DNA of 22,482 bases from the NCBI GenBank assembly GCA_026398285.1, contig JAPLTI010000121.1, positions 1-22,482 of the forward strand, given 5' to 3'. Positions 16,016 to 22,044 of this stretch are shown in pieces. This DNA is from Verrucomicrobiota bacterium. Lineage in GTDB: Bacteria; Verrucomicrobiota; Verrucomicrobiia; Chthoniobacterales; Terrimicrobiaceae. The notes beneath the pieces are model-generated. The model was not told the DNA's origin. It was given only the letters and a program-made list of their open reading frames with translations, and did not search any database. The position numbers and the translations under genes are program-made. Each line of letters begins with the position of its first letter. The stretch's first letter is position 1.

Positions 16016-17554
16016 CTACTGGTTCACCTTCGTTACTGACTCCATCACCCGGTCGAGGTTGAAGCTGCCCGGCTTTTGACGCGGCGGGAATTCGCGAAAA
16101 CTCTGTAGCCAATTTCCAACATAGCTCGCGGCCGGGGCAATGATGAACATGTGGTCCAAATACCAACGCTGGTAACCCATGCCGATGTCGGGAGCGAGTT
16201 CAAAGGGATCCATGCGAAGGTTGGTGACCATTGGTGCGCGCAATTCCTCAAAGGGTTGGAGCCACACATTCATGCCGTGGGCGTTTTGCTTGAGAAAAGT
16301 GATTTTCCAGTTCTCGTAGCGCAAGGCGGCCACGCTGCCATCATCCGTCCAATAAATAAACTCCCTGCGGGGCCAGGCGTCTTCGCCTTTGAGTGCGGGC
16401 AGAAGATTGTAGCCGTCGAGGTGCACTTTGTAGGTCGAATTACCAACCTTGTGCCCCGTGAGCAGGTCATCCTTTACATTGGGATCGCCTGCAGCGGCGA
16501 GGAGGGTTGGGAGCATGTCTTCGTGTGCGCCGATCTCATTGATCACCGTGCCGGGCTTGATCACTCCAGGCCAGCGAATGAAGGTGGGAACGCGATATCC
16601 GCCCTCCCACTGGGTGTTTTTCTCGCCGCGGAACATGGTGGATCCTCCATCAGGCCAAGTGAATGCCTCGGCGCCATTGTCGGTGGAATACATGACGATC
16701 GTATTGTCATCCAAGCCAAGTTCTTTGAGCTTGGCGAGAATCTGGCCGACTTGGCCGTCGTGCTCTACCATGCCATCGGCATAAATCCCGAGGCCCGTCT
16801 TGCCCTCGGATTCCTTTTTGAGGTGGGTGAAGATGTGCATGCGGGTGGAGTTCCACCAAAGAAAAAACGGCTTGTCCGCCTTTGCGGCACGCTCCATGAA
16901 GTCGATCGCTTTCTCGGTAACTTCCTCATCAATCGTCTCCATGCGCTTCTTGGTGAGTGGTCCCGTATCCTTGATTCGGCCATCGGCAAAGCTGTGGATG
17001 ACTCCACGGGGACCGAATTTCTTTTTGAACTCGGGATTTTTCGGGTAGTCGGGATTTTCAGGCTCCTCCTCCGCATTGAGGTGGTAGAGGTTGCCAAAAA
17101 ACTCCTCAAATCCATGGCTGGTCGGCAGCATGTCATCGCGGTCGCCGAGGTGGTTTTTTCCAAACTGACCGGTCATGTAGCCCTTGGCCTTGAGAAGCGT
17201 GGCGATCGTAGGGTCTTCTTTCTTCATTCCTTCCGGCGTGCCAGGGAGGCCCACTTTTGTGAGACCTGTTCGGATGGGTGACTGGCCGGTAATGAAAGCT
17301 GCTCGGCCAGCGGTGCAGGATTGCTGACCATACCAATCGGTGAAAAGCGCCCCCTCGGAGGCAACGCTGTCAATGTTCGGCGTTTTATAGCCCATCATTC
17401 CGCGATTGATGGCGCTGACATTGAATTGGCCGATGTCGTCACCCCAGATGATCAGGATATTCGGCTTTTTTTGGTCTGCAGCCTGAGCCGAGGCGGCGAG
17501 TGCTATGAAAGCAAAGACGACCCACTTTCTTACTGCGAAAATGTCAAATTGCAT
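16016..17554 (-). CDS. Secreted arylsulfatase (type I, formylglycine-dependent)
   Basis: 512 residues when started at the ATG at 17554, chosen because it places a clean signal peptide at the N-terminus (WVVFAFIALAASAQA, cut after residue 25); an upstream in-frame ATG at 17647 would add 31 unlikely residues. The alkaline-phosphatase-fold sulfatase domain begins with PNILIIWGDDIGQFN (metal-binding D39, D40). The formylglycine site is C80 in QQSCTAGRAAFITGQ (C-x-A-x-R form). GQFGKNHLGDRDD and MYSTDNGAE give the remaining active-site residues. It hydrolyses sulfate esters outside the cytoplasm; the substrate cannot be assigned. FGE 1.2 kb away supplies the modifying activity, and cysH in the same window could draw on sulfate so released. 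The HAD phosphatase gene follows on the same strand. Confidence 0.92.
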   Translation of the reverse strand: MQFDIFAVRKWVVFAFIALAASAQAADQKKPNILIIWGDDIGQFNVSAINRGMMGYKTPNIDSVASEGALFTDWYGQQSCTAGRAAFITGQSPIRTGLTKVGLPGTPEGMKKEDPTIATLLKAKGYMTGQFGKNHLGDRDDMLPTSHGFEEFFGNLYHLNAEEEPENPDYPKNPEFKKKFGPRGVIHSFADGRIKDTGPLTKKRMETIDEEVTEKAIDFMERAAKADKPFFLWWNSTRMHIFTHLKKESEGKTGLGIYADGMVEHDGQVGQILAKLKELGLDDNTIVMYSTDNGAEAFTWPDGGSTMFRGEKNTQWEGGYRVPTFIRWPGVIKPGTVINEIGAHEDMLPTLLAAAGDPNVKDDLLTGHKVGNSTYKVHLDGYNLLPALKGEDAWPRREFIYWTDDGSVAALRYENWKITFLKQNAHGMNVWLQPFEELRAPMVTNLRMDPFELAPDIGMGYQRWYLDHMFIIAPAASYVGNWLQSFREFPPRQKPGSFNLDRVMESVTKVNQ

Positions 17555-17712
17555 AGAGGCGCAGGTGTATTCTCGAAGGATCCTTCGGTCAAACCCCAAG
17601 TCGGCTACGATCGTTTTTTCGATGTGCAAAAAAAGGCTGTGCATCATTCTCCAGCCTGCTCTCGCAGACCGTCGCCATAGCCTGAGTCCAAGAGCCCTTT
17701 CGACCCCCAGTG

Positions 17713-17761
17713 TCAGATATTACTGCCGAGGAAGGTGTGTATGCCGCACTCGCTTTTGTCG
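17713..17761 (-). pseudogene. 3'-terminal fragment of a cysH gene
   Basis: On the minus strand these bases read DKSECGIHTFLGSNI and a stop, the same last 15 residues and stop as the intact cysH at 21193-21921, including the catalytic ECGIH motif. By eye only 4 of 49 bases differ from the intact 3' end. Upstream on the minus strand the similarity ends abruptly (ASAN instead of RWTGF). No promoter or start is attached, so this is a relic. Confidence 0.8.
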
Positions 17762-17937
17762 TTGGCGCTGGCTCGCAACTCGCATGGTTTGTCCAATCTG
17801 CCGTAGTGGTTAACATCACGCGCAACACTTCGATGGAGATCGGTTATCGTTACCTCTACTTTAGCTATGTCGGTAGCCAGCTGAGCCTGAAATCAGACCT
17901 GCTCGGCGTTTATTCCGGCGTCATTTTCCGTTTCTGA
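17755..17937 (+). pseudogene. C-terminal fragment of an outer-membrane beta-barrel protein
   Basis: The plus frame reads alternating hydrophobic beta-strands typical of opacity/OmpA-like barrels: FVVGAGSQLAWFVQSAVVVN, then TSMEIGYRYLYFSYV, and ends VYSGVIFRF with the terminal Phe recognised by the BAM machinery. Only about 60 residues remain. The open frame extends upstream to 17710 only across the antisense of the cysH fragment, so the barrel has lost its signal peptide and most strands. No intact relative is present in the window. Confidence 0.6.
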
Positions 17938-17979
17938 AGCTCTTGATCTTCGGCAGCTCTGGACACCGCAAACCAATGG

Positions 17980-18144
17980 ACGATTCCTGGAGTGGAACGC
18001 CGTGTCATCAAGGCTGGATCGTTTCTATGCGATCCCGAATACTGTGAAATCTATCGCCCCTCAGCGAGGCGTGGCACGCCGCCAGATACAGGTAGCAGCC
18101 ATGTCGGCTTCCGCTGCGTGAAAGATGCGGCTCCGGTAGAGTAG
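17980..18144 (+). pseudogene. C-terminal catalytic fragment of a second formylglycine-generating enzyme
   Basis: 54 codons and a stop (TIPGVERRV to VKDAAPVE) align without gaps to the last 54 residues but one of the intact FGE at 13774-14826. Both catalytic cysteines (GSFLCDPEYC) and the GFRC motif are kept; the usual GG before SFLC is AG. By eye about 19 of 165 bases differ, many at third positions and with about seven amino-acid changes. This suggests a paralogue that diverged while functional and later lost its 5' part, not a fresh duplication. There is no start codon in frame. Confidence 0.85.
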
Positions 18145-18191
18145 TGTGGCAATTTGCGTTCGGCTTATCGTCGTTCGAGTTTTTAAAATGC

Positions 18192-18209
18192 GCCATGCCA
18201 GAGGATGGC
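18192..18209. repeat. Hairpin with GCCAGAGG loop
   Basis: GCCAT (18192-18196) and ATGGC (18205-18209) close an 8-base loop GCCAGAGG. The loop and the CAT/ATG closing base pairs match the hairpin at 10335-10356, while the outer stem differs but remains complementary. It lies just after the FGE relic and a T/A-rich tract. Confidence 0.4.
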
Positions 18210-18283
18210 CATTCCGTTGAGCGCGACTTGGGATCGTTCACGAATCACCTTTTTGTCTCTTGCAGGTGATCCTGACGAGTCTT

Positions 18284-18304
18284 AGGTTGCAGGTCATGCA
18301 ACCT
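18284..18304. promoter_or_regulatory. Palindrome over the start of the small gene before the nucleotidyltransferase
   Basis: AGGTTGCA (18284-18291) and TGCAACCT (18297-18304) form a perfect 8-bp inverted repeat with a 5-base spacer, and the ATG at 18296 sits inside it. This resembles an autoregulatory operator, as in many toxin-antitoxin operons, or an RNA hairpin over the start codon. Confidence 0.4.
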
Positions 18305-18514
18305 GTGGTGAACATCGATGATCCGGTTGGGAAGGTCGTTGGCAAGCGTGCCAACCTCACGCAACAGACTTACATCGATTACGCAATGAGTCTGCAGAAT
18401 AGCTTGCGAGGTTTTCCACAACCAAAATTTCCGAGGGGCGTTTTTCGATTCAAAACACATGAGGATGCAGACCAATGGCTGATGGACTATTTGATCCAGA
18501 AACCGGCGAATTGA
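18296..18514 (+). CDS. Small protein of unknown function encoded upstream of and overlapping the nucleotidyltransferase
   Basis: 72 residues from the ATG at 18296; the frame is open back to a TTG at 18260 (84 residues), so the start is uncertain. I do not recognise a named domain. The protein is soluble, with a likely short beta stretch then a helix: FPRGVFRFKTHEDADQWLMDYLIQK at the end, of the 'RF-(R/K)-(S/T)-HE-(D/E)-A' style I associate with partners encoded before such nucleotidyltransferases (from memory, not checked). Its last 40 bases overlap the nucleotidyltransferase start, implying translational coupling. It might be the antitoxin-like or regulatory half of a two-gene module. The palindrome over its start fits autoregulation. 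It shows no HEPN motif (R-x4-6-H). Confidence 0.55.
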   Translation: MQPVVNIDDPVGKVVGKRANLTQQTYIDYAMSLQNSLRGFPQPKFPRGVFRFKTHEDADQWLMDYLIQKPAN

Positions 18515-18999
18515 TTCCCCGAGCGCCCGAGCGCAAGGACTTGGTGGAACTCTGCCGTGAGCTTCATCAGCGTGGAGCGAGGTTCATGGTCGTAGGCGGG
18601 TTTGCCATCATTCTAGCCGGCTACCCGCGAACCACTGGCGACATCGACATTCTCATCGACACCGACTTGGAAAACGAGGCGCGTGTTTACGAAGCACTTG
18701 CCACGCTTCCGGACGGTTGCGTGCGGGAACTCGAAGCCGGCGAAGTCGAAAAATACACCGTCGTGCGAGTGGCTGATGAAATCCTTGTGGATCTCATGGC
18801 AAAGGCCTCCGGCATCGACTACCACGAAGCCTCTCAAAGTCTCGTCATTCACGAAATCGACGGCGTGCCCATCCCCTTCGCAAGTCCAGAACTGCTGTGG
18901 CGGATGAAGTGCCGTGCCGGTCGTGAAAAAGATCGCGGCGACATCGAATTCCTGCGGCAGTATTTCATGGCCAAAGGCATTCAGCCTCCGATGCCTTGA
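18475..18999 (+). CDS. Nucleotidyltransferase of the AbiEii/MNT-like superfamily
   Basis: 174 residues starting at ATG 18475. The minimal pol-beta-type nucleotidyltransferase signature is present: FMVVGGFAIILAGYPRTTGDIDIL, with G41-G42 and metal-binding D56-x-D58, and a candidate third carboxylate D106 in EILVDLMAK. The C-terminal part (PFASPELLWRMKCRAGREKD) resembles the helical end of AbiEii-type proteins, which use NTPs to modify targets such as tRNA or an antitoxin. It overlaps the preceding small gene by 40 bases. Function as toxin, antitoxin or housekeeping enzyme cannot be decided from sequence. The region downstream to 19251 holds no gene I can support. Confidence 0.75.
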   Translation: MADGLFDPETGELIPRAPERKDLVELCRELHQRGARFMVVGGFAIILAGYPRTTGDIDILIDTDLENEARVYEALATLPDGCVRELEAGEVEKYTVVRVADEILVDLMAKASGIDYHEASQSLVIHEIDGVPIPFASPELLWRMKCRAGREKDRGDIEFLRQYFMAKGIQPPMP

Positions 19000-19251
19000 C
19001 TGGTTCAGAAGGGGGCATGACCGTCCCGGCCATGCAGGCGCTGGATATCTTTGACTCGGGTTTTTCGGACCGAATCAACAGCGTCATCTCTTCAAAAAAT
19101 TCGCGTCCCTCCGAGCATCTGGCTGGGCTGGGTATTCGTAAAGTTTTACTCAAAAGCTACGGTTCACCATAAACGCACATATTCCCTATTCGGCGTCTCA
19201 GTGACAAAAAATGAGCCTTTTGAACTACCAATTTTTTATCCGAATCGTCTC

Positions 19252-19503
19252 ATGAAGACCGCGCTTTTGCCCGAGCAGATCTCCCGTATTGTGCGGTTGG
19301 CTTGGGAGGACAGAACAAGTTTCGAGGAAATTGAAAAGCGCACAGGCTTTGTCGAGCGGGATGTCATCGCGGTCATGCGCCGCGAGTTGAAGCCCTCCAG
19401 TTTTCGCCTTTGGCGCAAACGAGTGAACGGCCGCATCACCAAGCACAGGCGCTTGCTCGAGCGCAAGCTCAAGGGACCCCCGGCTGCGGACTTCGATGAC
19501 TGA
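19252..19503 (+). CDS. TIGR03643/DUF2805 family protein
   Basis: 83 residues from the ATG at 19252. The frame is open upstream to 19051, but the family-like sequence starts exactly here. It shows the characteristic run ISRIVRLAWEDRTSFEEIE followed by ERDVIAVMRRELKPSSFRLW and RKRVNGRITKHRR, a short HTH-like fold with a basic C-terminus. The function of the family is unknown; the basic character and HTH-like helices suggest nucleic-acid binding (inference). Neighbours are unrelated modules, with about 250 empty bases upstream and about 200 downstream before mazE. Confidence 0.75.
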   Translation: MKTALLPEQISRIVRLAWEDRTSFEEIEKRTGFVERDVIAVMRRELKPSSFRLWRKRVNGRITKHRRLLERKLKGPPAADFDD

Positions 19504-19705
19504 AATCGAAGAAGGCTCTGCGGCAAACAACGGCTTGGCCGAAAAGGTTGGGGCCGACACAACATGGAACCTATCCGGAAAGGCTTCTTTTTTCGCCGAA
19601 ATCAGGCTTCCGCCAATGCCGAGTCAGCAGACTCCGTTGATCCAGACAGGAAATTCGACTCTGTTACCTCTTGCCCTGTTTAGCCGAGCAATACACATTT
19701 CGAGT

Positions 19706-19966
19706 ATGACGACGACTTTACAAGCTTGGGGAAACAGTCAGGGCGTCCGTCTGCCCAAATCCCTGCTTGCGTCTTTAAACTTGGAGCCCGGGGCCGAGGT
19801 CGAAATCGAGCTAACCTCGAAAAAGGATGCGATCATTGTGAGACCTGCGAAGACGCCGTCGCGCGTCCGAGGTCGGCATCGCATCGAAGATCTGGTTGCA
19901 GCCATTCCAAGGGGCTACAACACTGCCGGGTTTGATTGGGGAACAAGCGGACGCGAGGTCTGGTAA
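19706..19966 (+). CDS. mazE: MazE-type antitoxin (AbrB/SpoVT fold)
   Basis: 86 residues. The start at ATG 19706 is chosen because the DNA-binding fold begins here: MTTTLQAWGNSQGVRLPKSLL and then GAEVEIELTSKKDAIIVRPA, the swapped-hairpin AbrB domain of MazE. The frame is open upstream to 19496, but that extension has no family character. The C-terminal tail (RYxxEDLVAAI-like, ending FDWGTSGREVW) is the segment that wraps the toxin in MazE proteins. It binds MazF and, with it, represses its own promoter. The stop TAA overlaps the mazF ATG by one base, a classic coupled antitoxin-toxin order. Confidence 0.88.
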   Translation: MTTTLQAWGNSQGVRLPKSLLASLNLEPGAEVEIELTSKKDAIIVRPAKTPSRVRGRHRIEDLVAAIPRGYNTAGFDWGTSGREVW

Positions 19967-20301
19967 TGACTGCTTGGATTCCGAAGCAGGGAGATCTGGT
20001 AGCGTTGGATTTCGATCCGCAGGCCGGCCACGAACAGAAAGGACGCCGACCCGCGCTGGTGGTGAGCAAGGAAGCTTTCAACAAAGGCACCGGTATGGCG
20101 ATCTGCTGCCCGATCACCAATACAGACCGGAGAATGCCTTTTCATGTTCCCATCTCAGGCCGCACATCGCTGACGGGTTTCGTGATGTGTGAGCAGGTGC
20201 AGTCGCTCGATTTCCGTTCACGCGGAATGAAACTGATTGAACAAGCTCCACGGGATGTGCTGGAGGATGTGCTCTCCATCATTGACGCCTCGGTATTTTG
20301 A
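19966..20301 (+). CDS. mazF: MazF/PemK-family endoribonuclease toxin
   Basis: 111 residues from the ATG at 19966, sharing one base with the mazE stop. The SH3-like toxin barrel is clear: WIPKQGDLVALDFDPQAGHE, GRRPALVVSKEAFN (catalytic-region Arg), then GMAICCPITNTDR and FHVPISG, closing with a helix (APRDVLEDVLSIID). It cuts single-stranded mRNA at short specific sites, which cannot be inferred from sequence. It is apparently intact and so needs the adjacent MazE. A GTG-type extension upstream to 19936 is in frame but only overlaps mazE. The repeat array starts about 210 bases downstream. Confidence 0.9.
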   Translation: MTAWIPKQGDLVALDFDPQAGHEQKGRRPALVVSKEAFNKGTGMAICCPITNTDRRMPFHVPISGRTSLTGFVMCEQVQSLDFRSRGMKLIEQAPRDVLEDVLSIIDASVF

Positions 20302-20512
20302 TTTGGGCTTCCAAAAAATTGCGAGTGCATTTGCCGGGTGATTCAGTGTCAGACATCCTGAGCGCTGCCCAATCGCGTCTTCATCGCAGGAAAAATGGAT
20401 GGTTTTTTGACACGGGAAAACCTCGGCATTCGAAGATCGATGGGGATTCAAATCCATGTTGATTCTTCAACCACGAATACATGGAAATTTCACGAATAGC
20501 GCCCTGTCTTGC

Positions 20513-20780
20513 GGTTACTGTAGCGGCGTCTCTGTGACCGCCGGGGGGCTCCAATTTGGCAGTCATAGACAGTCGCTACAAACCCGCGCGGCAGCGCGAT
20601 TCGTAAGCCGAGGGATGCCGCGCCGTCGGCGTCCCAAGTTTCAGCCGCCCCGGCGGCGTTTCTTCTGGATGCAATGGCGGCTCCAGCCTCTGCGCTTCGC
20701 GTCTCCGGCTTGGCAAGCACGCCGCGCAAATGGGTCAGCGGCGGCGCTCCGACCCTGTAGGCACGAGCGCGCTGTCGCGC
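20513..20780. repeat. Tandem hairpin element, copy 1
   Basis: First of two full copies of a GC-rich unit (268 bases). It begins with a long imperfect hairpin (TGTAGCGGC at 20519-20527, GTCGCTACA at 20572-20580), then a GGGATGCCG/CGGCGTCCC hairpin and a GCCGCC-CC-GGCGGC hairpin. No coding potential is credible. The preceding stretch 20302-20512 holds no gene; around 20470 it has a degenerate ACCACGAATAC/CACGAATAG motif. Confidence 0.85.
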
Positions 20781-21059
20781 GGTTGCTGTAGCGGCGTCTC
20801 TATGAGTGCCGTGGGGGGCTCCGATTCGGCAGTCATAGACAGCCGCTACAAACTCGTGCGGCAGCGCGATTCGTAAGCCGAGGTAGGGATGCCGCGCCGT
20901 CGGCGTCCCAAGCTTCAGCCGCCCCGGCGGCGTTTCTTCTGGATGCAATGGCGGCTCCAGCCTCTGCGCTTCGCGTCTCCGGCTTGGCAAGCACGCCGCG
21001 CAAATGGGTCAGCGGCGGCGCTCCGACCCTACCCTGTAGGCACGTGCGCGCTGTCGCGC
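20781..21059. repeat. Tandem hairpin element, copy 2
   Basis: Second full copy (279 bases), nearly identical to copy 1 except for short insertions of about 4-5 bases (around 20883 and 21030) and scattered substitutions. Hairpins: 20787-20850 (TGTAGCGGC / GCCGCTACA, with further pairing inside the arms), 20886-20909 (GGGATGCCG / CGGCGTCCC) and 20918-20931 (GCCGCC / GGCGGC). Confidence 0.85.
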
Positions 21060-21140
21060 GGTTGCTGTAGCGGCGTCTCTATGAGTGCCATGGGGGGCTC
21101 CGATTCGGCAGTCATAGACAGCCGCTACAAAACCGCGCGG
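21060..21140. repeat. Tandem hairpin element, partial copy 3
   Basis: The first about 80 bases of the unit only. The long hairpin (TGTAGCGGC at 21066-21074, GCCGCTACA at 21121-21129) is complete, and similarity ends after the CCGCGCGG that follows it. The array then meets the 3' end of cysH at 21193. Confidence 0.8.
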
Positions 21141-21192
21141 TGGATTTCGTCCGTGAATCCCTTCCAACCGCTTGGGAAAGTCCAACAAGAAC

Positions 21193-21921
21193 TCAAATAT
21201 TACTACCGAGGAAGGTATGGATGCCGCACTCGCTTTTGTCGAAACCCGTCCAGCGGCCGGCGCGTTCGTTTTCGCCGCTGGCGGTGGGGCGGGTGCAGGG
21301 TTGGCAACCGATGGAGCGGTAGCCGCGTGCGGTGAGGGCGTTCACGGGGAGGTCGTGTTTTTTGATGTAGTCTTGGACTTCGTCACGGCTCCAGGCAGCC
21401 ATGGGGTTGAGCTTCACGATGTAGAGGTCGCGGAGGACATCGAAGTGGTAGAGCTCGACGATTTTGGTTTTTTCGCGCGCGTCGTTTTGTTGGCGGCGGA
21501 CTCCGGTGATCCAGACATCGAGTGTGGAGAGTTTTTTTTGCAGGGGAATGACCTTGCGGAGGGAGCAGCAGAGGTCGGGCTTGGTGTTCCAAAGCTCAGG
21601 GCCGAGTTCGGCGGCTTGTTCCTCGAGCGTTTGCTCGGGAACGAGCGGCTCGATGGTGATGCCGAAGCGTTTCTCGACAGAGGCTTTCAAGTCGAGCGTT
21701 TCGGGGAAGAGCAGGCCGGTGTCGATGGTGAAGACGGGGAAATTCAGGCCGTTTGAGAAGGCCTCGTTCATGACGACGAGACCCGCTCCTTGAAAGCTGG
21801 TGCCGATCGCGGCCCGTGTGCCGAATGCCTCCCACGCCCAGGACAAAACCTCGCTCAGGCTGGCGGATTCCAACTCCTCGGCCTTGCGACGGATTTCCTC
21901 GGGATCGAACTTTGATGGCAT
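21193..21921 (-). CDS. cysH: Assimilatory phosphoadenylyl/adenylyl-sulfate reductase (CysH family)
   Basis: 242 residues. The PAPS-reductase fold starts with AAIGTSFQGAGLVVMNEAF (nucleotide-binding loop) and FTIDTGLLFPETL. The catalytic cysteine is C232 in KSECGIHTFLGSNI at the C-terminus. Two extra cysteine pairs, C118-C119 (DLCCSLRK) and C206-x2-C209 (IGCQPCTRP), are the [4Fe-4S] ligands of the APS-using subgroup, so adenylyl sulfate is the more likely substrate than PAPS. It reduces activated sulfate to sulfite with thioredoxin in the cytoplasm. No cysDN, cysI or cysC is seen alongside. A copy of its last 49 bases lies at 17713-17761. Upstream is an inverted repeat and then the transketolase gene. 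Confidence 0.93.
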   Translation of the reverse strand: MPSKFDPEEIRRKAEELESASLSEVLSWAWEAFGTRAAIGTSFQGAGLVVMNEAFSNGLNFPVFTIDTGLLFPETLDLKASVEKRFGITIEPLVPEQTLEEQAAELGPELWNTKPDLCCSLRKVIPLQKKLSTLDVWITGVRRQQNDAREKTKIVELYHFDVLRDLYIVKLNPMAAWSRDEVQDYIKKHDLPVNALTARGYRSIGCQPCTRPTASGENERAGRWTGFDKSECGIHTFLGSNI

Positions 21922-21935
21922 GAATGAAAAAATGA

Positions 21936-22038
21936 ACCACGGAGAGCACGGAGGGCACGGAGGGCACGGAGGTTAAGAAAAAAATCTTCGCTGCCTGCCG
22001 GGCTTTACCAACTCTGTGCTCTCTGTGTCCTCAGTGGT
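21936..22038. repeat. Imperfect inverted repeat with CACGGAGGG direct repeats
   Basis: The left arm (about 21936-21972) is built of short direct repeats of the type CACGGAG(G/A)G; the right arm (22012-22038, CTCTGTGCTCTCTGTGTCC and on to AGTGGT) is its imperfect reverse complement. It lies between the transketolase stop and the cysH start. Similar ACCACGGAG-type repeats are, from memory, common between genes in Verrucomicrobiota and Planctomycetota. Confidence 0.65.
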
Positions 22039-22044
22039 GAAAAA

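Noticed and set aside
16151..17281. Plus-strand open frame of 376 residues
   Set aside because: Antisense to the arylsulfatase, whose active-site motifs are unambiguous.
17505..17813. Plus-strand open frame of 102 residues
   Set aside because: It overlaps the sulfatase 5' end and the cysH relic on the other strand and has no domain character.
19051..19251. 67-residue N-terminal extension of the TIGR03643 protein
   Set aside because: The extension has no family similarity; the known family sequence begins at the ATG at 19252.
19496..19705. 70-residue N-terminal extension of MazE
   Set aside because: The AbrB-type fold starts at ATG 19706; the extension is unlike any MazE.
20490..20990. Minus-strand open frame of 166 residues across the repeat array
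   Set aside because: Its sequence simply repeats with the DNA unit and changes frame between copies; it is Arg/Ala/Pro-rich read-through of hairpin DNA.
20513..21140. CRISPR array
   Set aside because: The repeat unit is about 270 bases with no short regularly spaced repeats and no unique spacers.
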